Shown one piece after another: positions 1 through 6,331 of a stretch of DNA of 12,097 nucleotides; the stretch's first letter is position 1, and the number at the start of each line of letters is the position of its first letter. Origin of the DNA: Chitinophaga pinensis (GTDB taxonomy: Bacteria; Bacteroidota; Bacteroidia; Flavobacteriales_D; Crocinitomicaceae). The notes under the pieces were generated by a model. That model was given only the letters and a program-made list of their open reading frames with translations. It did no database searches and had not been told where the DNA came from. The position numbers and the translations under genes are program-made. The stretch is from the NCBI GenBank assembly GCA_945870115.1, contig CAMBRH010000086.1, forward strand, positions 1 to 12,097, in the 5' to 3' direction.

Positions 1-68
1 TAATCTAAACAATCTTCCTCAGTTTTAAACGCTTTTCTGAAGTCATAAATACTTAATCCTTTGAACAT
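1..68 (-). CDS. Transposase, N-terminal fragment (probable IS1595 family), cut by window edge
   Basis: A minus-strand frame opens with ATG at 68 and stays open to the window edge, giving about 22 residues (MFKGLSIYDFRKAF, then KTEEDCLDY). The spacing of FRKAFKTEEDCLDY resembles the start of IS1595/ISXO2-type transposases, where a short helix with a [FT]xTEExCxxYL-like motif precedes a zinc ribbon. The zinc ribbon and DDE catalytic domain would lie outside the window, so the family call rests on very little sequence. A TACCTTTG element 17 bases upstream matches the Bacteroidota -7 consensus and supports a real start here. If correct, an insertion sequence borders ygiD, and its outer end should lie between about 69 and 169. 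Confidence 0.5.
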   Translation of the reverse strand, partial: MFKGLSIYDFRKAFKTEEDCLD

Positions 69-84
69 AAATTTTAATTTTGAA

Positions 85-92
85 CAAAGGTA
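85..92 (-). promoter_or_regulatory. -7 promoter element for the left-edge transposase
   Basis: On the minus strand this reads TACCTTTG, an exact match to TAnnTTTG. Transcription would begin near 78, ten bases before the ATG at 68. No clear -33 TTG is visible upstream; an inverted repeat occupies that area. Confidence 0.4.
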
Positions 93-101
93 TGACCTGA
101 A

Positions 102-122
102 GAACGTAAAAAACTTACGTTC
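102..122. repeat. Perfect 8-bp inverted repeat near the insertion-sequence end
   Basis: GAACGTAA (102-109) and TTACGTTC (115-122) are exact reverse complements around a 5-base loop. The repeat lies upstream of the transposase start, over its -33 zone. It could be a transposase-binding or regulatory site near the element terminus. No T-tract follows it on either strand, so it is not a terminator. Confidence 0.5.
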
Positions 123-169
123 ACGGGAAATAACTGGGTAATTCAAAAAAATTTATACAAACAACAATT

Positions 170-1015
170 ATGGGAAGTGCCGGAATTTTGGGATTAAGTT
201 CATTGAATTTAATTCTAGACGAAAAAGAATCAAGTGATTTAATGCCCGTTTTATTTGTTGGACATGGTTCACCAATGAATGCTTTAGAAACAAATGTTTA
301 TACCAAAAATTGGAAAAAAATTGCGGGTGAAATTCAAAAGCCAAAAGCGATACTTTGCATTTCGGCACACTGGTTGACGAAAGGTTCGTTAATAACTGCT
401 GTTGATAATCCATTAACAATTCATGATTTTGGAGGTTTTCCAGATGAATTATTTAATATACAATATCCAGCGAAAGGTTCTTTGGATTTAGCAAAAGATG
501 CACAAAAATTATTTCCTAACGACTTGCTTCATTTGGATTTTGAATGGGGTTTAGATCATGGTACTTGGTCGGTTTTAAATCAAATGTATCCTTTGGCTGA
601 TGTACCAACTTTACAATTAAGTATTGATTATAATAAACCTGCATCATACCATTTTCAATTGGCTCAATATCTTCAAAATTTAAGAAAAAGAGGCGTTTTA
701 ATTATTGGAAGCGGAAATATGGTTCACAATTTAGGAATGGTTGCCTGGGACAAAATAAACGAAGAAAACTATGGTTTTGATTGGGCAATTGAAGCAAATA
801 ATTTGTTTAAAAAACACATTTTAGATCGAAACTTTGAACCTCTTTTTGATTATGCAAAACTAGGAAAAAGTATGCAACTCTCAATTCCTACTCCAGATCA
901 CTTTTATCCTTTGATTTATTCCTTGGGATTGGTAAAAGAGAAAGAAGAATTGACAATTTTCAATGATTATACCATGGCAGGCTCCTTGAGTATGACTTCT
1001 TTGAAGATAGGATGA
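170..1015 (+). CDS. ygiD: 4,5-DOPA dioxygenase extradiol-type protein (YgiD, LigB superfamily)
   Basis: This 281-aa protein belongs to the class III extradiol ring-cleavage dioxygenase family. E. coli YgiD opens L-DOPA between C4 and C5, but the natural bacterial substrate is unclear. The metal-binding histidines of the family fall at the expected spacing: H32 in VGHGSPMNA, H67 in ISAHW, H186 in SGNMVHNLG and H244 in IPTPDHFYP. H130 in GLDHGTWS is also conserved. The protein is probably cytosolic and metal-dependent (zinc in the E. coli homologue). The ATG at 170 gives about 24 residues before the conserved PVLFVGHGS core, similar to relatives that carry a short N-terminal extension. The alternative ATG at 242 (M25) would give the bare core. 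The gene is monocistronic, flanked by a putative insertion sequence upstream and a convergent nucleoside permease downstream. No -7 element is obvious, so expression may depend on the inserted neighbour. Confidence 0.88.
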   Translation: MGSAGILGLSSLNLILDEKESSDLMPVLFVGHGSPMNALETNVYTKNWKKIAGEIQKPKAILCISAHWLTKGSLITAVDNPLTIHDFGGFPDELFNIQYPAKGSLDLAKDAQKLFPNDLLHLDFEWGLDHGTWSVLNQMYPLADVPTLQLSIDYNKPASYHFQLAQYLQNLRKRGVLIIGSGNMVHNLGMVAWDKINEENYGFDWAIEANNLFKKHILDRNFEPLFDYAKLGKSMQLSIPTPDHFYPLIYSLGLVKEKEELTIFNDYTMAGSLSMTSLKIG

Positions 1016-1020
1016 AAAAA

Positions 1021-1048
1021 GTGAAAAGTGAAAAGTGAAGAATGAAGA
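1021..1048 (+). repeat. Short tandem repeat, four 7-bp units after ygiD stop
   Basis: GTGAAAA, GTGAAAA, GTGAAGA and ATGAAGA follow one another directly, beginning five bases after the ygiD stop codon. The array is purine-rich on the ygiD coding strand. It has no stem and no T-tract, so it is not a terminator. Confidence 0.7.
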
Positions 1049-1113
1049 ATTTATAATGTAGAATTGCTTCGATAAATATTTTTAATTTTTCTCTTTTAAT
1101 TTCTTAACTAAAA

Positions 1114-2367
1114 TCAATGTTTCACTTCTAACTCAACATTTTTATCATGTTTGTGTTTGAAGAAAATAGCAAAAAGGACAGCTATAACTGCTGCGTAAAT
1201 TGCAAAACTTAACCAAATTCCTCTCCATTGAAAAGATCCGTCAGTATTTGTAAAATATGTTTCAATTAAAAATCCACTTGCGTAACTTCCTATAATTGCT
1301 CCAATTCCGTTTACCATCATCATAAATAAACCTTGTGCGCTTGAACGAATTTTTGAATCAGTTTGTGTTTCAACAAATAAAGAACCAGAAACATTGAAAA
1401 AATCAAATGCCATTCCATATACAATGCAAGAAACAATAATCATCCACAAGCCATCAGCTGGATTACCATAAGCTAATAATCCGAAACGTAAAACCCATGC
1501 TACCATGCTGATTAACATTACTTTTTTGATTCCAAATCTCTTTAGGAAAAAAGGAATTGCCAAAATAAATAGGGTTTCTGATACTTGAGAAATCGACATG
1601 ATGATTGTAGAATATTTTACAACAAATAAATCTGCATATTTTGGTATTTCTTTGAAATTGTCGACAAATCGATCGCCAAACATATTTGTCAATTGCAAAG
1701 CTGCACCTAAAAACATCGCGAAAATAAAGAACATCGCCATTTTTGAATTTTTGAATAATTTAAACGCATTTAAACCCATCATTTCAACAAAACCTTTTGA
1801 TTCTTGATTTTTATTTGGAAGGCAAGCAGGTAAAGTAAAAGAATATAAACCCAAAATCAATGAACCTGCAGCAGAAATGTAAAACTGAAATTCAGATGAT
1901 TTACTCCCAGTTAGATTTGTAATCCACATGGCAGCAATAAAACCAACAGTTCCCCAAACTCTAATAGGTGGAAATACTTTTACAACGTCGTAGTTGTTAG
2001 TTTTCAACACATTATAAGCAACAGAATTAGAAAGTGCAATCGTTGGCATGTAAAAAATCATTGCTAAAAACATGAACCAAAAAAATGTATTCGGATCATT
2101 AATTTGTGGAATGTAACAGATAACAGCTCCCGATAATAAATGCAAAATTCCATAAAGTCTTTCTGCATTTACCCATCTGTCCGCGATAATACCTGTTAAA
2201 GCAGGCATAAATAGAGAAGACAATCCCAAAGTCATAAAGATATCTCCAAAATCAACTGGACCCCAACCTTTTGTACCAAACCAATAATTTGCTATTGTTA
2301 TTAGCCATGCTCCCCAAACAAAAAATTGGAGAAAATTCATTGTTATCAATCTGAATTTCAAGTTCAT
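1114..2367 (-). CDS. nupG: Nucleoside:H+ symporter, NupG/XapB family (MFS)
   Basis: This 417-aa inner-membrane protein has about twelve hydrophobic segments and matches E. coli NupG (418 aa) nearly end to end. Recognisable blocks are the N-terminus MNLKF..L..NFLQFFVWGAW, FMPALTGIIADRW (53-65), FPPIRVWGTVGFI (132-144), LQLTNMFG (224-231), SIISQ-type SISQVSETLFI (258-268), FDFFNVSGS (321-329) and SSAQGLFMMM (342-351). Acidic residues E264 and D322 sit in the conserved helical motifs. By family it imports nucleosides with protons, feeding salvage. The start is well supported because MNLKF aligns with the family N-terminus. It follows the DUF151 gene by 27 bases with no terminator between them, so the two are probably co-transcribed. 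It converges on ygiD, and no terminator is obvious in the 98-base gap. The substrate range (pyrimidine or purine) cannot be read from sequence. Confidence 0.92.
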   Translation of the reverse strand: MNLKFRLITMNFLQFFVWGAWLITIANYWFGTKGWGPVDFGDIFMTLGLSSLFMPALTGIIADRWVNAERLYGILHLLSGAVICYIPQINDPNTFFWFMFLAMIFYMPTIALSNSVAYNVLKTNNYDVVKVFPPIRVWGTVGFIAAMWITNLTGSKSSEFQFYISAAGSLILGLYSFTLPACLPNKNQESKGFVEMMGLNAFKLFKNSKMAMFFIFAMFLGAALQLTNMFGDRFVDNFKEIPKYADLFVVKYSTIIMSISQVSETLFILAIPFFLKRFGIKKVMLISMVAWVLRFGLLAYGNPADGLWMIIVSCIVYGMAFDFFNVSGSLFVETQTDSKIRSSAQGLFMMMVNGIGAIIGSYASGFLIETYFTNTDGSFQWRGIWLSFAIYAAVIAVLFAIFFKHKHDKNVELEVKH

Positions 2368-2394
2368 AATAGCTAAATTATTGGTTTTGTAATT

Positions 2395-2976
2395 TTATTG
2401 TCTTTTATTTATTTCATCACGAATTTTAGATGCTTTTTCATAATCTTCATCTGAAATTGCTTCCTCTAAAATAATGTTTAATTCTTCTAAATTCATTGCC
2501 GTTAAAGGATTTCCAACTGCTTCTGGAGCAACATCTGAATTTTCATTTGGCACTGCATCTGATGTTTCATCGTAAATTATTCCTGCAGAAGCTAGAATGT
2601 TTTCAAAAGTATAAATTGGACATTTGAATCGAACTCCAAGTGCAATTGCATCAGAAGTTCTAGCATCAATTTCACTAAATTGTCCGTCTTTCTCGCAGAT
2701 TAATTTTGCATAAAAAATCCCTTCATTCAAATTATAAATCACAACTTCTTTAACTGCAATTCCAAATGAAAGTGCAAAACTTTTAAATAAATCGTGCGTT
2801 AATGGCCTTGTTGGAGTCATTTTTTCCAATTCAATTGCAATCGCTTGTGCTTCAAAACCTCCAATAATTATTGGTAAACTTCTTTTACCTCCACTTTCAG
2901 TTAAAACCAAAGCATAAGCCCCAGATTGTGTCTGGCTGTATGATAATCCTGCGATTTCAAGTTTTACTTTATCCAT
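2395..2976 (-). CDS. Bifunctional nuclease-family (DUF151) protein with C-terminal UVR domain
   Basis: This is a 193-aa cytosolic protein in two parts. Residues about 4-135 form the DUF151/bifunctional nuclease domain, with hallmarks LPIIIGGFEAQAIAIELE (34-51), RPLTHDL (57-63) and DARTSDAIALGVR (104-116). An acidic, low-complexity linker (about 136-158) leads to a UVR-type helical hairpin (about 162-192, EELNIILEEAISDEDYEKA then SKIRDEI), the motif by which UvrB and UvrC meet. This two-domain form is common in Bacteroidota. Plant relatives have reported DNase and RNase activity; activity of this bacterial version is not established, and the UVR domain only hints at a DNA-repair or protein-contact role. 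The start ATG at 2976 aligns with the family N-terminus MDKVKLEIAG. It leads a two-gene unit with nupG, downstream of etfA across a 206-base spacer. Confidence 0.88.
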   Translation of the reverse strand: MDKVKLEIAGLSYSQTQSGAYALVLTESGGKRSLPIIIGGFEAQAIAIELEKMTPTRPLTHDLFKSFALSFGIAVKEVVIYNLNEGIFYAKLICEKDGQFSEIDARTSDAIALGVRFKCPIYTFENILASAGIIYDETSDAVPNENSDVAPEAVGNPLTAMNLEELNIILEEAISDEDYEKASKIRDEINKRQ

Positions 2977-3006
2977 TTGATGCTAAAATGTTTTAAAAAT
3001 TCAAAA

Positions 3007-3026
3007 GGGAAGTTTGTACACTTCCC
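3007..3026 (-). promoter_or_regulatory. Hairpin in the leader of the DUF151 gene (possible terminator or 5' stabiliser)
   Basis: GGGAAGT (3007-3013) pairs exactly with ACTTCCC (3020-3026) across a 6-base loop. Read on the minus strand, the stem is followed by TTTTGAATTTTT, so it could end etfBA transcription. It also lies only 15 bases beyond a candidate -7 element, so it could instead form near the 5' end of the DUF151-nupG mRNA. Confidence 0.5.
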
Positions 3027-3041
3027 TGTTAAATTCTTTCG

Positions 3042-3049
3042 TAAATATA
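3042..3049 (-). promoter_or_regulatory. Candidate -7 element for the DUF151-nupG unit
   Basis: The minus strand reads TATATTTA, one base off TAnnTTTG. No good -33 TTG lies 17-20 bases upstream. Transcription from here would start near 3036, leaving a leader of about 60 bases that contains the 3007-3026 hairpin. Confidence 0.3.
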
Positions 3050-3072
3050 GTAATTGTTTTTAAAAATTTAAT

Positions 3073-3107
3073 AAAAATTGCTTTTTTATCGTTAAACGAC
3101 AATTTTT
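3073..3107 (-). repeat. AT-rich nested inverted repeat downstream of etfA
   Basis: AAAAATTG (3073-3080) and CAATTTTT (3100-3107) are exact complements. The intervening loop holds a smaller palindrome, TCGTTAAACGA (3089-3099). It lies about 75 bases past the etfA stop. The stem is weak, so it is at best a poor terminator. Confidence 0.3.
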
Positions 3108-3182
3108 AAATGCTCATTTACAAATGTAAACTGCGCTTTAAAAATCTTGTTCGCCTCAAAAAACCTAATTTTTATTAAATTT

Positions 3183-4124
3183 TCATTTAGAGGCGTTGAA
3201 TTTTTTAACCGCCTCCGTAAACTTAGGTAAAACTTCAAAAGCATCACCTAAAATTCCGTAATCAGCAGCTTTGAAAAATGGTGCTTCTGCATCAGTGTTT
3301 ATAACAACGATTACTTTTGAACCATTTACACCTGCTAAATGTTGGATTGCTCCAGAAATTCCAGCCGCAATATATAAATTTGGACGAATTGCAACTCCTG
3401 TTTGTCCAACATGCTCATGGTGAGGTCTCCAACCGATATCTGCAACTGGTCGAGAACAAGCTGTTGCCGCTCCCAAAGCTGTAGCCAAATCTTCAACAAT
3501 TCCCCAGTTTTCTGGACCTTTCAATCCTCTTCCTGCTGAAACAACTAATTCTGCTTCTGGCAATGGAATATTTCCTTCTGGTTTTTTTGTTGCAATAATT
3601 TTTACAGCTGATGCACCAGCATTTGAAGAAATTTCTTCTACCGAACAAGCAGCGCCTGTAATTTCTGGTTGAACAGAATTTGGCAACAAAGAAATAATTT
3701 TTTTAGCAGTATTTACCGTTACAACTCCGAATGCTTTTCCTGAAAAGACGTTCACTTTGCAAGAAAAACCTGAACTTAAATCTGGAAGTGCAATTGCACC
3801 AGAAATTAAACCAGCTTTTAATTTTACAGATAATCTTGGAGCAACAGCTTTTGCAGTTAATTCATGTGAAAAAACAATTATTTCAGCATTTTCAGTTTCT
3901 GCAGCAAAAGCAATTAATTTTGTAATTTGTTGTTCATCACCGTTTACAACAGCACGATCAACAATTACTTTTGAAGCTCCGTATTCACCAAGTCTAGCTA
4001 AATCAGAAGAATTCCCTCCTGAAACCACTACAACTTCTCCTCCTAATTTTTTTGCGTAAGTAACAACTTCTAAGGATGATTTAGAAATTCCGTTATCGCT
4101 ATTTATATATACTAATGTTTTCAT
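3183..4124 (-). CDS. etfA: Electron transfer flavoprotein subunit alpha
   Basis: This 313-aa protein is the FAD-binding partner of EtfB. The ETF heterodimer takes electrons from acyl-CoA and other flavin dehydrogenases and passes them to ETF:quinone oxidoreductase; neither enzyme type is encoded in this window. Residues about 1-185 form the N-terminal alpha/beta domain. The C-terminal FAD domain carries VSAGRGLKG (195-203), SRPVAD (224-229), GQTGVAIRPNLYIAAGISG (240-258), with the HLAG turn just after, and NTDAEAPFF (276-284) before DYGILGD. All are diagnostic of the family, and the length is normal. The ATG at 4124 aligns with the usual MxTLVY start. It lies downstream of etfB with a 75-base gap, most of which is a large palindrome. 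That arrangement suggests one transcript containing an internal hairpin. Confidence 0.95.
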   Translation of the reverse strand: MKTLVYINSDNGISKSSLEVVTYAKKLGGEVVVVSGGNSSDLARLGEYGASKVIVDRAVVNGDEQQITKLIAFAAETENAEIIVFSHELTAKAVAPRLSVKLKAGLISGAIALPDLSSGFSCKVNVFSGKAFGVVTVNTAKKIISLLPNSVQPEITGAACSVEEISSNAGASAVKIIATKKPEGNIPLPEAELVVSAGRGLKGPENWGIVEDLATALGAATACSRPVADIGWRPHHEHVGQTGVAIRPNLYIAAGISGAIQHLAGVNGSKVIVVINTDAEAPFFKAADYGILGDAFEVLPKFTEAVKKFNASK

Positions 4125-4143
4125 TTTTTAAATAGATTTTTTA

Positions 4144-4197
4144 TTTTTATTATTCCGTAGATACAAGGCATGCCTTGTATCTACGGAATAATAAAAA
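4144..4197. repeat. Perfect 54-bp palindrome in the etfB-etfA spacer
   Basis: Two 27-base arms meet between 4170 and 4171 and are exact reverse complements with no spacer. The core is CCGTAGATACAAGGCA followed by its complement, and the outer part is TTTTTATTATT. Base pairing stops at 4143/4198. The palindrome ends three bases from the etfB stop codon and 19 bases before the etfA start. After the stem, the strand carrying both genes has A-rich, not T-rich, sequence, so it is not an intrinsic terminator. It looks like a dispersed palindromic repeat that may set the EtfB:EtfA ratio through mRNA structure. Whether it occurs elsewhere in the genome cannot be seen here. Confidence 0.9.
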
Positions 4198-4199
4198 AA

Positions 4200-4940
4200 T
4201 TAAATAACTTTCGCTTCTGTGTGTAACAATTGAACTAATTCATCCATGTTATTTGGATCGATCATTTTACACGCTTTTTTAGCTTCAGGTAAAATGTACG
4301 AAGAATATGTCGTAAACAAATCACAAGCAATTGGTTCAACAATTTGCATTGGTTTTGTACGAGCAGCCATAATTCCTCTCATGTTTGGAATTCTTTGTTC
4401 AGCCATACCTTTTGCACAACTAACTACTGCTGGAAGAGAAACTTCAACAACTTGAACTCCACCAACTATGTCTTGTTCTAAAGTTAAAGTTGAACCATTA
4501 ACATCTAATTTTGTCGCTAATGAAACAAACGGAACTTCTAATACTTCCGCAATCATTCCACCAACTTGAGAACCGTTGTAATTGATTGTTTCTTTACCCG
4601 TTAAAACTAAATCAAAAGCATTTTTCTTAGCATAATCAGCTATTTGAATTGCAGTGAAATAAGCATCAGTTGGTTCAGCATCAATTCTAACTGCATCATC
4701 AGCTCCGATAGCTAATGCCTTGCGGATAATTGCTTCATCAGCAACATTTCCAACAGTTATAATTGTAACATTTCCACCTTGAGCTTCCTTGATTTCAAGC
4801 GCTCTAACTAAGGCATACCACTCATCATAAGGATTTACGATATATTGAACTCCATTTTCATCAAATTTTGTATTTCCCTCAGAAAATGCAATTTTAGATG
4901 TCGTATCTGGTGATTTACTAATACAAACAAGTATTTTCAT
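4200..4940 (-). CDS. etfB: Electron transfer flavoprotein subunit beta
   Basis: This 246-aa protein is the AMP-binding subunit of ETF. It opens with MKILVCISKSPDTTSKI, typical of flavobacterial EtfB. Further hallmarks are NPYDEWYALVRALEIKE (36-52), IRKALAIGADDAVRI (72-86), LVLTGKETINYNGSQVGGM (111-129) and the ETF-beta signature near the C-terminus, RIPNMRGIMAARTKP (183-197). The frame extends 24 bases upstream to a GTG at 4964. The ATG at 4940 is chosen because it matches homologues and because a TACTTTTG -7 promoter element overlaps that GTG, so the mRNA would begin downstream of it. The protein is cytosolic and acts with EtfA as an electron shuttle for flavin dehydrogenases. It is first in the etfB-etfA order, divergent from pdhB. 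Confidence 0.95.
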   Translation of the reverse strand: MKILVCISKSPDTTSKIAFSEGNTKFDENGVQYIVNPYDEWYALVRALEIKEAQGGNVTIITVGNVADEAIIRKALAIGADDAVRIDAEPTDAYFTAIQIADYAKKNAFDLVLTGKETINYNGSQVGGMIAEVLEVPFVSLATKLDVNGSTLTLEQDIVGGVQVVEVSLPAVVSCAKGMAEQRIPNMRGIMAARTKPMQIVEPIACDLFTTYSSYILPEAKKACKMIDPNNMDELVQLLHTEAKVI

Positions 4941-4963
4941 GTTTAAATTCTTTAAAAACTTCA

Positions 4964-4971
4964 CAAAAGTA
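4964..4971 (-). promoter_or_regulatory. -7 promoter element of etfBA
   Basis: The minus strand reads TACTTTTG, an exact TAnnTTTG match, 23 bases from the etfB ATG. The predicted start near 4958 leaves a leader of about 18 bases. The -33 region is not clear. The element fixes the etfB start at 4940 and excludes the in-frame GTG at 4964. Confidence 0.6.
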
Positions 4972-5081
4972 AGAAAAGAAAACCTTTTTTTGATTATTTA
5001 TTTTTTTATTTTTCAGCTATTATTCTCTTTTTTGTCCAAAATATTTTCTTGAAAAAACGAGACGATAAATGTCAATTTTAC

Positions 5082-5094
5082 ACTAAGTCTTAGT
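5082..5094. promoter_or_regulatory. 13-bp palindrome, possible operator between etfB and pdhB
   Basis: ACTAAG and CTTAGT flank a single central base, giving ACTAAGTCTTAGT. It sits in the divergent spacer, about 50 bases upstream of the pdhB -7 element and about 110 upstream of that of etfB. The position and symmetry suit a dimeric regulator, but no regulator is identified. An AGTGTTTTT direct repeat (5111-5119, 5120-5128) lies between it and the pdhB -7 element. Confidence 0.35.
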
Positions 5095-5142
5095 TTTTTT
5101 TATTTTTAATAGTGTTTTTAGTGTTTTTATTTAATTTTTTCT

Positions 5143-5150
5143 TAATTTTG
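5143..5150 (+). promoter_or_regulatory. -7 promoter element of pdhB
   Basis: TAATTTTG is an exact TAnnTTTG match. Transcription would start near 5156, leaving a leader of about 46 bases before the ATG at 5203. The expected -33 position holds the second AGTGTTTTT copy instead of a clear TTG. Confidence 0.5.
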
Positions 5151-5202
5151 AAATCCGTTTTGTGAAAATCTGAAATGGGAATTAACAACGAATTTGATTA
5201 AA

Positions 5203-6183
5203 ATGAGAACAGTACAATATAGAGAAGCACTAAGAGAAGCCATGAACGAAGAAATGCGCAGAGATGAGCGTGTATTTTTAATGGGTGAAGAAGTTGCTGA
5301 ATACAACGGAGCTTACAAAGTTTCTCAAGGAATGTTAGATGAATTTGGTCCAAAAAGAGTTATTGATACTCCAATTGCTGAGTTAGGTTTTTCAGGAATT
5401 GCTGTTGGTGCTTCCATGAATGGTTTGAGACCAATTGTTGAGTTTATGACTTGGAATTTTGCGATTTTAGCTGCTGATCAAATCATAAATAGTGCTGCAA
5501 AAATGTTGCAAATGTCTGGTGGTCAATATAATTGCCCTATCGTTTTCAGAGGTGGAAATGGTCCAGCTGGTCAACTTGGAGCAACACATTCACAAAGTTT
5601 TGAAGCTTTTTACGCACATGTACCGGGATTAAAAGTTATTACGCCATCAAATCCATATGATGCGAAAGGTTTATTAAAAGCTGCAATTCGTGACAATGAT
5701 CCAGTTGTTTTCTTGGAATCAGAAAAAATGTACGGAGACAAGGGAGAAATTCCAGAAGGAGAATACATTATTCCAATTGGAGTTGCTGATGTTAAACGCA
5801 AAGGAACGGATGTAACGGTTGTTTCTTTCGGAAAAATAATCAAAGTTGCTTATGAAGCTGCTGAAATTTTAGAAAAAGAAGGAATCTCAGTTGAAGTAAT
5901 CGATTTAAGAACAATTCGTCCTTTGGATTATCATGCAATTGTTGAATCTGTTAAGAAAACAAATCGTTGTGTTGTTTTAGAAGAAGCTTGGCCTTTGGCT
6001 TCTATTTCTTCTGAAATTGCTTACCACTTGCAAAATTATGCTTTTGATCATTTGGATGCTCCAGTAAAAAGAGTTACACAAACTGATACTCCATTTGCAT
6101 TTTCTCCAACATTAATTGAAGAAGCGTTGCCAAATGTGAAAAGATTGATTGATGCGATAAAATCTACACTTTACAGAAATTAA
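5203..6183 (+). CDS. pdhB: Pyruvate dehydrogenase E1 component subunit beta
   Basis: This 326-aa protein is the beta chain of the heterotetrameric E1 enzyme, which decarboxylates pyruvate with thiamine diphosphate and acetylates the lipoyl group of E2. Residues about 1-180 form the transketolase pyrimidine-binding domain: MGEEVAEYNGAYKVSQG (27-43), VIDTPIAELGFSGIAVG (53-69, with the ThDP-activating glutamate E60), FRGGNGPAGQLGATHSQ (115-131, H129) and LESEKMYGDKGE (171-182). The C-terminal transketolase domain (about 195-320) includes VVSFGKI, DLRTIRPLD (234-242) and VLEEAW (258-263). A TTG at 5194 in frame would add three residues. The ATG at 5203 is preferred because homologues begin MRTxQxREA. 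The alpha subunit and E2 gene are not in the window, so the beta gene stands alone, as I recall for some flavobacteria. A strong terminator follows. Confidence 0.93.
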   Translation: MRTVQYREALREAMNEEMRRDERVFLMGEEVAEYNGAYKVSQGMLDEFGPKRVIDTPIAELGFSGIAVGASMNGLRPIVEFMTWNFAILAADQIINSAAKMLQMSGGQYNCPIVFRGGNGPAGQLGATHSQSFEAFYAHVPGLKVITPSNPYDAKGLLKAAIRDNDPVVFLESEKMYGDKGEIPEGEYIIPIGVADVKRKGTDVTVVSFGKIIKVAYEAAEILEKEGISVEVIDLRTIRPLDYHAIVESVKKTNRCVVLEEAWPLASISSEIAYHLQNYAFDHLDAPVKRVTQTDTPFAFSPTLIEEALPNVKRLIDAIKSTLYRN

Positions 6184-6202
6184 ATTTATTTTATATAAAA
6201 TG

Positions 6203-6238
6203 AAAAAGGCTGATTTATTTCTAAATCAGCCTTTTTTT
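6203..6238 (+). terminator. Intrinsic terminator of pdhB, also usable by fabD
   Basis: GGCTGATTTA (6208-6217) pairs with TAAATCAGCC (6222-6231) over a 4-base loop, followed by seven T residues. Five A residues on the other side give a T-tract on the minus strand, so the same stem can stop transcription from the convergent fabD. Confidence 0.9.
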
Positions 6239-6305
6239 ATACATTGTAAATGAAATCAATATTTCATTCACTTAAAATTTTTATCTGAATCAACACAAGT
6301 CTTTT

Positions 6306-6331
6306 GTCCTATGTCTTTCAGTCCTATGTCT
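6306..6331 (-). repeat. Direct repeat overlapping the fabD stop codon
   Basis: GTCCTATGTCT occurs at 6306-6316 and again at 6321-6331, a 15-base period. On the fabD coding strand it reads as purine-rich AGACATAGGAC units that begin inside the stop codon. Confidence 0.7.

Noticed and set aside
168..419. 83-codon minus-strand open frame over the start of ygiD
   Set aside because: It is antisense to the conserved metal-binding start of YgiD and has no recognisable features.
3731..4059. Open frames on the plus strand across etfA
   Set aside because: They lie antisense to a clear EtfA protein, have no family features, and read as Gln/Leu-rich shadow sequence of the real codons.
4144..4197. Intrinsic terminator or CRISPR repeat for the large palindrome
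   Set aside because: It has no T-tract after the stem on the gene strand, is present once, and has no spacers or cas genes nearby.
5194..5202. TTG start for pdhB three codons upstream
   Set aside because: Homologues begin MRT, and the ATG at 5203 fits. The extra residues (MIK) add nothing conserved.
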